NCBI GenBank assembly: GCA_030248065.1
Contig: JASAMV010008781.1
Span: 124,001 to 188,000, forward strand
From: Rhynchonema sp. JSB1_4
Lineage: Eukaryota; Nematoda; Chromadorea; Monhysterida; Xyalidae
Length of the DNA stretch: 64,000 nucleotides
Reading direction: 5' to 3'
Part shown: positions 12,940-24,500 of the stretch, in pieces
Layout: every line of letters starts with the position of its first letter
How positions within the stretch are numbered: the stretch's first letter is position 1
The notes under the pieces: model-generated
What the model was told of the DNA's origin: nothing
Seen by the model: the letters and a program-made list of their open reading frames with translations, nothing else
Database searches by the model: none
Made by a program: the position numbers and the translations under genes

Positions 12940-13740
12940 AAATACCGTAAAACCTAAAATACAAGGGGGGGCTGTATTTTTTCAGTGACCCCTTTTAGGG
13001 GGGCTGTATTTTTTGGGGCTGTATTTTTTCGCTGCCCAAAATCTCAAAAAATGTTCCAAAAAATACCCCTAAAATGGAGTTCTCTGTCAGGGTGTTACTG
13101 GTCATTATTGAGTGTTTTTAGGTGCAGAGCTTCCATAAAAGGCTTTACGTAATCATATACTCAACCACAAACGTTGTACACAAGGTGTCTTATACAAGAA
13201 CTTGACTTTACGACCCCCAAGTGGCAGTGTAGTTCCTGGTCCGGCGCGGCGGTTAGTGTACCTACCCCTTTTTTCCGTGCGGCGGTTAGTGTACCTCCCT
13301 GGGGGGGGAAGGGGGGGGGAAGACCCAAATTCAGGAAAAAGTCACTTTTTGAGGTAGAAAATTTGACCGATTTTTTGCCCTTTTTGGAAAAAATTCTCCA
13401 TAAAAAGGGTATTTTGGCGACTTTTGACAACATTGACCTAAAAATCACCCATTTTAGGGCTAAAAATGCCCATTTTAGGCCTAAAATTGCCTATTTTGGG
13501 CAAAAATTGAGGCGGTTAGTGTACCTGGCGCGGCGGTTAGTGTACTAGTGTACCTTGGTCGCGGCGGTTAGTGTACCTTAGGGGGGGGACCCCCCTCCCC
13601 CCCCAGGAACTACACTGCCAAGTGGGGAATTCCAAGTTGGGGGGGCTCTATTTTTTCACTGACCCCTTTTAGGGGGGGGCTGTATTTTTGGGGGGCTGTA
13701 TTTTTGGGGGGCTCCATTTTAGGGAATACGGTAAAAGAGG
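12940..13740. repeat. G-rich GGGGGGCTGTATTTTT repeat interrupted by a MITE
   Basis: Several copies of GGGGGGCTGTATTTTT, with CTGACCCCTTTTAGGGGGG, occur at 12965-13030 and again at 13640-13715. The outer borders read AATACCGTAAAA (12950) and AATACGGTAAAA (13723), similar but near-inverted. The MITE at 13225-13617 sits inside with its own target duplication, so this repeat is the older host. No coding sequence. Confidence 0.55.
13225..13617. mobile_element. hAT-like MITE, type A (GGCGGTTAGTGTACC repeats)
   Basis: Starts CAGTGTAGTTCCTGG and ends CCAGGAACTACACTG, flanked on both sides by the exact 8-bp duplication CCAAGTGG (13217-13224 and 13618-13625). CAGTG-type termini and 8-bp duplications are hallmarks of the hAT superfamily. 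Inside each end are copies of GGCGGTTAGTGTACC (two left, about three right) all in one orientation, and a core of repeated AAAATGCCCATTTTAGGCC. No transposase frame, so non-autonomous. Confidence 0.9.
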
Positions 13741-13744
13741 ATTG

Positions 13745-14110
13745 AGAGAATTTTTGTTGTCGGCTCGTCCCGGGCCAGTGGGCGAAAAGTCCGGGAAGGC
13801 ACAAGGCAGTGAGAAGAAGTCGCATTTTCGGGCCGGGCCGGGCTGCGATTTTGCGCTTTTGGCTCGGGCCGGGCCGGGCGGCCCGAAGCTTCTTAAGTGA
13901 CTTATTTTACTGAAAAGTAGCGATTTTTTGTCAAAAATACTAAAATTTCTGACGGATTCGGCAAGTAAGTGATCAGTATTGTCATTGTCTATCTGACGAC
14001 TTGTTCATGGACAAAAAATGAATTTTCAACCAAAAAATAGGTTCAAACAAATCGCAAAAATTATGACAAAAATTGGGTTAAAAACTCAGCCAAAGATTGC
14101 GACCTCTGGC
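13745..14110. repeat. GGGCCGGGCC-rich segment matching the core of a type C MITE
   Basis: From about 13809 it contains GGGCCGGGCCGGGC followed by AAGCTTCTTAAGTGACTTAT and CTGACGGATTCGGCAAGTAA. The same string of blocks recurs at 24968-25137 inside a complete MITE with termini. Here no terminal repeats are visible, so this is probably a truncated copy. Confidence 0.6.
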
Positions 14111-14219
14111 AGTGACTAAATATATTATTTATATTTTAGACTATATTTTCGAAAAAAACGCTTTGTTCCGAAAAAAACGTTTTTTCAAATAAATGATACA
14201 CTTATTATTTACCAGGCAT

Positions 14220-14651
14220 CAGTGTAGTGGCAGGCAAATGGTTGCAAGGTACCCTTGGGGGGGGATGGATCCAGATGGTTGCAAGGTACCCCCCTACCCA
14301 GCCTCCAGGAGGTTGCAAGGTACCCCTGAGGTCCGAAAAAAGGGTGTTTTTTGCATGCATTATACTGCAAATTTGGCCGAAAAATTGGTACTTTTTTGCA
14401 TTTTGGCCGAAAATTTCCCTAAAATACCTATTATATGGAGGTTTGCGCGCGGAGCGCGCGATTTTTGGGGTTTTGAGGTCGAAAAACACCCATTTTTGCC
14501 TATAAAAACCATAAATTGATGGTTGCAAGGTACCCTCCTGGGTGGTTGCAAGGTACCTACCCTTCCCCCCATCCCCCCCCAAGGGGTGGTTGCAAGGTAC
14601 CTACTCCTTAGGGGGGGAATCCCCCCCCATCCCCCCCCAGCCACTACACTG
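14220..14651. mobile_element. hAT-like MITE, type B (GGTTGCAAGGTACC repeats)
   Basis: Left end CAGTGTAGTGGCAGG, right end CAGCCACTACACTG, with exact 8-bp duplications CCAGGCAT at 14212-14219 and 14652-14659. Six direct copies of GGTTGCAAGGTACC lie near the ends (three per side). The core is A/T-rich with a GC palindrome GCGCGCGGAGCGCGCG. It is inserted just 5' of the LINE fragment. Non-coding. Confidence 0.9.
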
Positions 14652-14659
14652 CCAGGCAT

Positions 14660-15303
14660 GCAGACACTGTCTTACCAACAGCGTTTGCATGCACTAAATT
14701 TGGACCCCCTAATTTATCGCCGGACCGTGAACGATCTTGTGCTCGTGTACAAAGTCGTTCGTGGTCTCATACCTGGGGTAACCAAGGAATCATTCTTTCC
14801 ATCGCGTGACACCGGCCGCCCAACCCGAGGGCACTCCCACAGTTTGTGTCGAGTTCATGGCGCGGGTCCGGACTTGTCCGGGTATTGGGGTTATCGCGTT
14901 GTGGACCTCTCGAACAGGCTCCCAGAGGACGTCGTCTCCGCTGCCTCAATTGCGGCCTTTAAATCTAAACTAAACTCACGTGGTCGAGACGTAGTTTCTC
15001 GCCATATTTCAACAAAATTCTCAGCCGTCGTTGACTGATCTCCTCAGTCACTGAGTTGCTGCTTTCAGGTAATCGTCAATTTTTGTTATCGCCTGTTGTC
15101 ATCTGGTGTGCGCCATTGATCACTGATTTTTCGCCTGCGTTGCTGTTTTTGGTTGGTTTAAAATTTCTCTGGTACGTTTTGTCGTTATTTCATTCGTGAT
15201 TATTATTATGTTACGTACACTCGTTTATTTTTCAGGTGTTTTCCGGATCACGTTGTAGGTCTTTGCGTGAGCTTGCAAATAAAATTTGAAAATTTGAAAT
15301 TAT
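14660..15303 (+). mobile_element. LINE (non-LTR retrotransposon) 3' end: RT C-terminus plus 3' tail
   Basis: An open frame to a TGA at 15036-15038 encodes the typical tail of a LINE ORF2: RRTVNDLVLVYKVVRGLIPG, RGHSHSLCRVHG, YRVVDLSNRLPEDVVSA, FKSKLN. After the stop there are about 260 nt of 3' UTR ending in a short tandem tail (AATAAAATTTGAAAATTTG). The catalytic RT domain and endonuclease are absent, as in a 5'-truncated copy. The 3' UTR end (GGTCTTTGCGTGAGCTT) recurs in inverse orientation at 27703-27775. A CR1/Rex/RTE-like element is likely, but the clade is not resolved. Confidence 0.85.
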
Positions 15304-17516
15304 ACGGACCAGACCAGTACTTAAGGCATTCCGAAGCCCAAAACACGCGCTTTTGAGCAATTTTTGCCTTGCATATGGCGCCGGCGCGGCCCTGCCCGAA
15401 CCTCCAAATCTCCAGCCCGGCCCGGCTCGCCCCGGCCTAACCCAAAAGTCCAAAATGCCGGCCCGGCCCGACCCAAAAGTCCAAACCCAACGTTCTGGAG
15501 GCTCTCAGTGCCAAAGTGCCATCTGGAGGTTTAGAACAAGGTTACTTGCAGATTTGGAGCAGTTTACATGTCTTCAGTAGCACATAGTGTCTTTGCACTA
15601 GGCCTCACACCAGTCTTTAGGGTCAAAATACCCTGTGCCTGTTATTTGACACCCTGTACTGGAAATTCATCCTCTGGAAATTTTTCGTTTTTTTTCGTTT
15701 TTTTACAAAATATAAAGAACCGGTTTTTTCGCAACTATTAAAAACGGAAATTTTTTCTTTTCTCGGGTACCATTTTTCCTCAGCCAGTTATCCGCGAGAA
15801 TAGCCGTATTTGCCCGAGAAACACATTTTAAAGTGCACTTTCCAAACAGAAAAATCGGTGCAGCAGATCAGGCCTCCAACCCAACAGGCGCTCGGTGCAT
15901 TTACACGTTTTGGGAGGAACCTTGGCACTTTGACTTTTGACACAAATGTTTTTTTGTCATTTTTGTGGTGACGGGGAGGGGCTCAATTATTAATGGGGCT
16001 CTATTTTTTGATGTCGGGCCATTTGGGTGGGGTTTAATAACTATAATGGGGTTCTATTACCGACAATTTAGGCTATGTGTGTATCGTATTGTCGGTAACA
16101 GAACCCCATTAGATATAGGCATTACGATTTTGCGCATTTATTTTTATTTTAAAATTGTTTTCCAGAAGATTAAAACACCGTATTTGCACAGGCACAACCA
16201 ACATTGAGAACATTGTGTTGAGGCTGGGCTGCGGCTTGTTTTTCCTGCCAGCGAAAGTTAAGGAGATTGTCGAAATCAAAAATCGAGCGCAAAGCAGCAT
16301 CAGCAAGAGGAATAAAAGACGAAGCATATGGTTTGTGTTTGTATGTGAATGTGCATGTGCTTGCTCTTAAGATTCAAGTTTAAGTTTTAAGTTTTTCATA
16401 CAATTAAAATTTAAAGTACAACTACCGCAGCCTTTTCTTTTGGTTCACTTGTCAGTTTTGATTTGAAACAAAAATTTGGCCTCAGGAACATTTTAAAAAT
16501 CACCATCGGCCAGGGCCCGATATTTGGTCAAGTCGCGTCGGGCCTGCCTGAGACCTCTGCTACACACATTCAAGCCTTATACTTTCATTTTGATTCGGCT
16601 TCGACTTTTGCGAAGCATATCTTATTAAACAGAAGGCTGTTATCTTCCGTATAATGCGAGACTGACTAGTGATGTAGTTGGGCAAGGGCAGAAAGCGCCA
16701 GATAAAAATGACCTGAATTTCACTCCTCCCTTGGACAAAAGCTGGATCTGCCACGGTGGTTGAGGCTGGGGGAAGTATGGGAGGCATGGCCCACTGGTTA
16801 GCTAGCTTTCTTGCTGCGTCATCAAGTAGAAAATGTGTTGATTTTAGCATCGAATGGCCCTTTTATGGTCCAAAAAAATGCCCAGTTCGCTCAAATTTTC
16901 TTACAAGTGGACAAAAGTACGCTTTTTAAGACTTATTCCGTTCGTCGAAATAGACAATCGTGTCGTAACGTAATACGCGCATCGTTGCGGACGAAAGGTA
17001 ACCTTTTTCACAAAACTAAAATCGAAAAAACGGATCCCGCGTTTTGGGCTGAAAATAAATTTCCGTGAAAAAAGGGGTCAAAATTGCTCCAATTTCTGTC
17101 AAAAGCAACGTTTTTGACTGATACGTTTTCGATATTCTTGAAGTGTATCTCTTCGAAAGTGCAACCGGAAGAAGGTTAAAGCCATAGAATATGAACATCA
17201 TTATGGACAGTTTGTGTCTTTAATAGGACATCTTCGAGTTACACTGTCCTTTCCTTCATAACAGTTTTTGTGAGGTCGAAATACCCTGTACCAGTTATTT
17301 GACATCCAGCTTATCCTGGAAGTTTATCCTCTGGACATTTTTTCGGTTTTTTTCGCACCCATAATCGTGCTAATTGGACTGGACGGGACGCGTGCTTGCA
17401 CTTAAAATAATTGAGAATTAGTCGCACAATCGTACGTAAATTTGGGCCTAAAACAGGGAACGAAGGCAATTTTCTCAATATCTCTTTTCTACAATTTCTA
17501 CTCTTCACTTCTGCAG
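15304..17516. other. Intergenic, repeat-rich, upstream of TIM14
   Basis: Contains a GGCCCGGCCCGG-rich patch (15390-15475), a hairpin (16045-16110), and two diverged direct repeats (15619-15700 and 17271-17352) sharing TTTGACA and CATCCTCTGGA blocks. The short first coding exon of TIM14 (bearing its ATG) should lie here. One option is an ATG followed by GTTTGT near 16328, unproven. Confidence 0.45.
16045..16110. repeat. Hairpin
   Basis: AATGGGGTTCTATTACCGAC and, after a short loop, GTCGGTAACAGAACCCCATT: nearly perfect inverted arms of about 23 bp. Confidence 0.7.
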
Positions 17517-18146
17517 TCTTCGACGATCATCGCGATCGGTTTGGCCGTCGGAGTGGCGAGTGTTGGTGGTCGAATGCTGCTCAGACATTGGCGGACGATT
17601 TCAAAACAACTCGATCAGCTTCCCGGAGGCGGAGTCGGTTGATCTGCAGTCCAATCTTTTCCTTCGTTCAGACACGTTTTATTCACACGTACAATGAGTA
17701 AGTCATACCTTCAGATGTCAAAATATTATCGTGGCGGATTTGAAAAGAACATGAGTCGACGAGAGGCGGCCTTAATTCTCGGAGTCAGGTTCGGACTTTT
17801 GTGCCCATGTATTTTTTTAAATATACATGTGAAGTTTTATTGGCTGTTACCCAGTGATTTGATCGAGCGAGCATTTTCCCGCTCTTGAAACTAAAAAAAC
17901 TCGAAAAATTTCAGTCCTTCATCCAGCGAACAACGAATCAAGGATGCCCACAAAAGGATAATGTTGTTGAATCATCCCGACAGAGGCCAGTGAAATGTCA
18001 AACTCGCCTCGAAAACTTGTTCTTCAGACGAAAGTGCGATTTCTGTTGTTCTGTCAGTTTAATTTCCGCGTTCCATTTCAGGCGGTTCTCCGTTTCTCGC
18101 CACAAAAATCAACGAAGCGAAAGATAGACTGGAGAAGAACAGCTGA
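17517..18146 (+). CDS. DNAJC19: TIM14/PAM18 (DNAJC19), J-protein of the mitochondrial import motor; start exon not located
   Basis: Exons: 17517-17633, 17715-17788, 17915-17985, 18082-18146. The order is that of DNAJC19: an N-terminal transmembrane segment (TIIAIGLAVGVASVGGRMLL), the signature YYRGGFE, then MSRREAALILGV, RIKDAHKRIMLLNHPDRGGS with the HPD motif that stimulates Hsp70, and KINEAKDRLEKNS at the C-terminus. It would tether to TIM23 in the inner membrane and activate mtHsp70. The first visible exon starts with SSTIIA, so the Met codon lies in an upstream exon. The border after the Pro-Gly-Gly-Gly run was chosen for frame (GGA|GTCGGT); a donor 4 nt downstream would not keep phase. 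The intron 17986-18081 begins GAG|GCCAGT, a second GC-AG intron. Confidence 0.88.
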
Positions 18147-18417
18147 TAGTGATACCCTTGGCTGATACCAATATTAATAGTTGCCTTGCACTTGTGGAAT
18201 CCTGGAACCCATAATCTGTGCTCATTTTTTCAGATCGTGGTCTACCTAGTCTTACCTGGTGTACATAGATGCATAGATGGAAATAAATTCATTCATATTT
18301 GGATTTATAAAACAAGAAAGGCAGACCAAAACAATCAACAGCGATTCACAACAATTTTGAGCTGATCATTCACAATCAACAACAAGCGGTATCAAACTTG
18401 ATGATTGGATCTGCGTT

Positions 18418-18429
18418 GGTCACGTGACC
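18418..18429. promoter_or_regulatory. GGTCACGTGACC palindrome (E-box)
   Basis: A perfect 12-bp palindrome with a CACGTG core between the convergent 3' ends of TIM14 and eIF2B delta. Such sites are bound by bHLH-ZIP factors (MITF/TFEB class), but the position is not an obvious promoter, so function is uncertain. Confidence 0.35.
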
Positions 18430-18644
18430 TCTTGAATTGAGAATAATTCAAGATATGACGACGTCATTCAATCAACGCTGTTGCTCAAACCGTTCACCGG
18501 GTGTGTACGAACAGCTTTTGCGCTGGTCGAAGTCTGACAAGGTCACTTAATCGAGGCCGATCCGATCCGATTGCCAAGTTTGATACCAGCTACATAGGGC
18601 AGCATAAATGACCTAATAAAGTAACAGTACATTTATAAACATTT

Positions 18645-21146
18645 TCACGTCATTTGCTGTTTCACACGCAACACAGCAGGAGCAGAGCTGGCAGGTAGAA
18701 TGCGGAGTTCCGTGATAATGCCCGTGAACAGATCGGACGGCACAATTTCTTGTGGCTGATTGTTTAGCCCTCGCGCTTGGATCAGTTGCGTTGACGAGGT
18801 GATCACCTACAGTTATTGGAACAGGTTGACTTATTCGTTTATGGTATCTTTGCCTTATATTGTTTGCTCATGGGTTCACATCACGCGACCAACAACAGTG
18901 ACGAGCAAAGCCTGCGTGGGACCACGTCCACCACAAGATATTTCAGTGCCACCAATCTGTTCCAAACAACGCAACGTTTGACAAATCTTTATACACGCAA
19001 CGAATTCAAGCGAACCTTATCGGTGAACTTGTACGTTGGACAGAGCACTAACACCGGGACATTGTTTGCCTGAGCCATCAAGGCCAGTTGCGCGGCACCT
19101 AAACGACCCAGCAGGTTACCGTTGGCCAGAATGCCGTCAGCGCCCAACAACACGAGATTTGTCTGAGATAAAAGAAACGATGCAATAATAATTTTATATT
19201 AAAATATTTACATTTAAAATGTGTTTATTGTATTAGCAGCAGAATGTTCTCAAAGCAAACGTACATCTTTGATCACATACGCGACCGAGCTGATCAAACA
19301 ATAGCTGCACCGTACGCCGGCTGCAACGAGATTCTGGAGCATCGCCTTGCCTGAAATCGAGAAGATTCTATTTTGAAAAATAATCAATAAATAAAAATAG
19401 TTTTTTTTCATTGTACCAGATTGCTCAGGCATTGTATCGACCACACAAACACGCTTGTCCAATCCGGCCTGATGAGCCTCGATCAAGGTTTTTTCGACGA
19501 TTCTGTCCCTGCAAAATAAAAAGGTAATGGCGCAAAATGCTTCTGAAATTTCAAGTCAGGCATCGATTGTTCTTTGTTTTCGCTTAGCTACGCTCCCACT
19601 GCCAAACTGGCAAGGGGGTTAAACTTCAAATCACTCGAAACAATTATATTCAGATAAAACAACCGACAAACATCATAAACCTAGTAAATTTCACACGTCA
19701 TCACAAACCAACAAAACACGATCACAGTTTCGCACGTGCGCAGTCGTTGGCTGGCAATGAGACTGACTGCGTCAATGGCCAATTCGATGCGCTCGGTCAG
19801 GAATGAATTCAGCCACTCAGCGAGCCGCGTGCGCGCCTGAAAAAATCAACTCATGCAGTTGTTGGTTGATTTTCAAAATACAGATATGGATAAATTTTCA
19901 AATGTATAAATCGCAGACAAGTGTGTTGATTGAATGGTAGCCTGTATCAGTCGAAAAACCGAAATTAATCTGCGGTGCACTCGACGTTGATCTAGTAATG
20001 ACTCCTCAAGCACGAAAAAAAAACAGAAAATCAAATAAAATGACCTCATCATCAGCCAGGTATCGTGTTTCTTGCAGTTGTTGTTTCAAATGCCTAACCA
20101 TGTTGCCGGTAGCGGCCGGCAACGGATGTCCACCCGACAAGTGCCCAACGATTATTTTCAATTGAGATTCCAATTTCGGTACCAGTGATTCGTCGGTGTT
20201 AACCGTAGTCGTTGTGACCAGCTGCAGAACGCGAGCTTCGTTTTTCAGTCACATAAAATGAAAGAGAAAATGGTACAACAATAAATCTTTCACAGTCCAC
20301 GATCGCCATGGTGTGACCGTTTCCAGGAAACTGCTTGAGCCATAGAATCGCACTATGCTGCCTAAACAAGATACCTTTTAGAAATGCAGTCTACCACTCA
20401 CTTTGTCCACCGTCATTTTCAGTCACTAAAACAATGTTCACTACAATGGCGGTTGGAAGTTTCATGCAACCGATGAATGAAACCATGGCTAAAATATGCG
20501 CTCCATGAAGGGGTTTCTTCTTCTTCACGGAGACGGGAACACTCCATAAAGAAGCACTATGACCTACGTGTGAGAGCATTTTGATGATTTCAATGCATTG
20601 CGTGTCGGAATCCTTCATGTCCGGTTCGGTCTGCAACCTGTGATCAAAATCAAGCACCTCAGGCGGTAATCTGGAACAAACAAGCGGGTTTGTCACAACT
20701 GTCAGCAGGAAATCCAACGACAAGAATAAATATAAAATACCCACATTATAAAAAGCACGTATTTAAAACTAACTGCAATCTATCCTTCGCGTCATCAGCA
20801 ACCTTCGGCCCTTGTGCTCTGCCAGTTATTGCATCAGCTGATATCTTGGTTTTGTTGACGTCATTTTGAGGCCGGGGTTTCGATTTCTGCGCATTTGCGC
20901 CTTTCGGTTTCTGTTGCGCCGGTTTTTGTTGCTGCGGAGAAGAAGGCCCTTTCCCTCCAGCAGCCTTGGCGGCACGTTGAGCCTCCTGTACGAAAATGAA
21001 GTTTATTCATAACATATTTTCGGAACTTTTGAAAATTGCCATGACATGAACAGAGGAACGTAAACCTGAAGCGCTCTCCTTTCTGCTTTTAATTGTGCCT
21101 TACTCTTGGCTGGCGCTTGAGCCTCGGCAGATGGTTCGGCACTCAT
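18645..21146 (-). CDS. EIF2B4: Translation initiation factor eIF2B subunit delta
   Basis: Exons in transcription order: 21066-21146, 20774-20985, 20568-20670, 20045-20221, 19709-19836, 19417-19508, 19265-19350, 18995-19162, 18645-18806; about 402 aa. The N-terminus has KSKAQLKAERRALQEAQRAA followed by a Gln/Lys/Pro-rich tail, as in delta subunits. The regulatory domain follows: LPPEVLDFDHRL, HPLPAATGNMVRHLKQQL, ERIELAIDAVSLIASQRL, LIEAHQAGLDKRVCVVDTMP, MLQNLVAAGVRCSYCLISS, LLGADGILANGNLLGRLGAA, NNVPVLVLCPTYKF, and the C-terminal VPSDLFTGIITELR...PAVLRVK. This is a regulatory subunit of the GEF that recycles eIF2-GDP. At about 400 aa it is shorter than the vertebrate form, mainly in the N-terminal tail. 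The join between 18995 and 18806 is the least certain; a few residues there may differ. Confidence 0.9.
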
Positions 21147-21557
21147 GGTCGGCTTTTCGATGGAACAAATTTCCTTGCACAGGCAGATCCGGAAATGCCA
21201 CAAGTTTTTTTGCCAACTGTAAAAAGCACAGAATTCGCAAACCCAGTTTTTTTTCTAAACGGGAAAATGCAATAAAAATCTGATGCAACATCCGAACGAC
21301 CATGATATACCCACGTTGGGTGGAAGAGGTCAGTTCACAAACCGGTTGTCTGACGCAATAAGAACACATTATTTCAACGAGACAGCGAACGTTTTATTTC
21401 AACGAGAAGTATCACAGAAAATCATCGAGTATTTGATACAAACAGGAATGGATGAAAAATAGCACCAGTCAGATGACAGCAAATCGAAGTGAAATCAACC
21501 CAAGTTTCTGAGGACTGATTTGGGCTGGAGACCCAATTTTGACAAAAAAAACTGAAA

Positions 21558-24500
21558 TCACATTTTAGCTTTTGAATTTCGTTCATCGACGACTTTGTTT
21601 CTGACCAAACTGTCGATCTCGGTGTTCGAGTATCCAAATTCCAGTAAAACCTCCCTCGTGTGTTCGGCATACACTGGTTTTGAGGCATAGATCCCTGTCT
21701 TAGCGGGGGTTCGGGCCAGTTTGGGTGCAGGCGCAGGCACCACTGCATCCTGCCCTAACAAATCAGGGTCAGTCATGAACGATTGGCGTGATTTGTTGTG
21801 CGGATGCGCAGCGACTTCGTTGAACTCCAGCACTGGTGTTACACAAGCATCCGAGTCTGCAGTTTTGGGTTATTTTAGTCATGTTTCGCATGCTGTAAAA
21901 AAGCATCTGAAAATGGCTGTCTGTTTTTGTTACGTATAACACACAAAACATTTCGACATGGGTTAAAAGTTGTTCTCGGCTTGACAATTGATAAATTTCG
22001 CCCTGTTCTGGTCTGCTTACTATGTATGTTTAGCAAGTTCGAAATATCCTTCCTTCAAGGGCTTGGAGACGTCATTAATTCAGACATGATCGGATCTGTT
22101 TATAAAGGAACTTTACCTTTATTAGTTGAGCAGCACCTCAGAGAAAGATTGCTGTATGATATTAAATTTGTAAGACATTTCGAACTTTTCATGGAAGAAA
22201 ACGTCATTCAACCTTGAAATACGTTGGTCCACTCGTGCCTAGTCTTCGCAAGAAAGGCCCGTGTCAATTGGTCGCGCACAAACACGGGTCGCGTGAACAC
22301 AACGCTCGAATCGATCTGATCAGCAAGGCCCAGTTCTGAAATGATTGAAAATTCAGCCAAACACGATCAAAACACTTTTTCGGGCCTCTGGAGCCGAAAT
22401 TCCATCAGAATTTTGTTCAGCACCAAACTTGATGAGGCGATCGGAAATGGGTTGATCAGCGGAGTGTTGTATACAATGAGGAAATGAAAAGATTTACTGA
22501 TACCTACGATCAGCCTAGAAGTACGTTCTTACCGCGAACAGAAATACCAATCACCAGCTTTGATACTGGCTTGAACACTCTACTTCTCATATCAAACCAA
22601 AAAGTCACGTACTTTCAAACAATTGCTGATGGAATTTTGGCTCCAGTGGCCCAATAGCGACGTATTTTCCATCCTTCGTTTCATAGGTGTCGTAAATCGG
22701 ACTGCCGCCATCGAGTAAATTGTTGCCTCGCTCGTAGAAATTGGGCCAGACGAGCGCACTGTCTTGCGAATCGTACAGAAACGAGCCGAGATACGCAGCA
22801 CCCTCCACCTGAATTCGCGATATCGGAATGGTCTTGTTTTAAAAGATGGCAGAAATACAACTCATTATTGCAACAAATCTGCTGTTGAAACAAATGGGAC
22901 ACCGTTCATCTGTCTCGTTCATTTAATGTGACGGAATGGAAATGCTTTAGTTTGCGTTTGAATACAGTTTGCTTTCTTCAGTGACTGACAATTCATCATT
23001 TCGCTTTCGATGTGTAACACAAAAGAACAAGAAATCAACAAAAACCACAGACTACCGCACCATGCTCGCATCAATGACCTGTCCCTGTCCGGACCGGGAG
23101 CGTTCATAAAGTGCCATTACCACGCCCAACGCACATGTCAGTCCGCCACCGGCAAAATCGGCCAGAAGATTGATCGGGAAATCGGGTTTGTTTGGCACAC
23201 GGCCCAGTCGCGAAATCAGACCTGTTATTAGATTGGCTTGTAGTTGTGGTTTGCTGGCATTTTGGAGCGTGATTGGAACGTGGAACATTGCAAAACAATT
23301 TGTTTGAATTTTCCTTGCGTAGTGCGCGCCAAAATGATAATGGCTATTTTACAAGGGATGCGAGAGCATTGTGTGACTGTTGTATTTAGCAAATTGTTGA
23401 AAAAATTAATTTGGAGTCCTGTCTACGCCTAGGTTTCGCGGGGTATTCGAGACCATCGGCGTGACGTTGTGCCCCCCGCTCGTCAGCCGAATAGCACAAT
23501 CGCCATGTGAAACTCACTTAGTAAAAATGATAAATTTTAAAAGAAAAAAAATTGTCTTTTTAGAGAAAAAAATATCTAAGAAATTAATAAATTGTAAATT
23601 GTATTACTGTTGCAATGTCGATAAGTAATATGAGTAAAACATAATGCTGTTTATGACAAAACTGGGTGTTTTCTAAAAAACGGGGAGTCACAATTACCCA
23701 GTTTAGATAGCTGTGGTGAGTTTTTTAATTATGTGTTTATGAATTAGTTTTTTGTTAAGCAGGTTGTATTTGCATTTGTAAATAACATAGGACCAAGGCA
23801 TGGATGCAAAATCACTTACCAGATATGGACGCATAATTGATGTCGTGGCCAGCGCGATCGCGCATCGGTCCAGACTGACCGTAACCGGTGAGACGCGCGA
23901 ATATCAATCGGGGATTATCGGCTGACAAAACGTCAGGGCCGAGATCTAGACGCTCCATCACGCCTGTGAAGAACGTTAGAATTGCATTTGGGGAAGGAGC
24001 GGTTGACAATGAACTCCACACTTGATGGCAGAAACCAATCTGTGTTGGTCACTAATGATGTTCCGAGATCGACCAAAGAAAGGCCGATTTCGCGGTCGAC
24101 TGCTGCTACCTTGTGGAAATCAGAATTTCGACGTAAAATGAGCCCCGAAATATCCGTGAAGCAAACTAATCAAGAAGGCAGATCCGGCCGGGACCGACCA
24201 CCAGCAAACCACAATCATCAAGTTTGATAATCGCTCAGATCAAATTATTTTTAACATTTGCAGCAACCAGCAACGCAATCAAAACTAACCGGGTCGAAAC
24301 GGTTCAATGAGCACATCGGCTGTCTTGCACATGTTTCTGATGACGCGAACGCCGTCGCGTTTCTTGATATCGATCGCGATCGAACGTTTGCCCCGTGACA
24401 TGAACGATGGCGCACCCTCGTCGCTGAACTGGAAACAACACCCATTTTAGGACTAAAAATGCCTATTTTAGGGAAAAACTGAGGCGGTTACAGTACTAAT

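Noticed and set aside
13161..13548. Open frames across the type A MITE (and similar ones at 14193-14582 and 25398-27136)
   Set aside because: They follow MITE repeats on both strands and show no transposase motifs.
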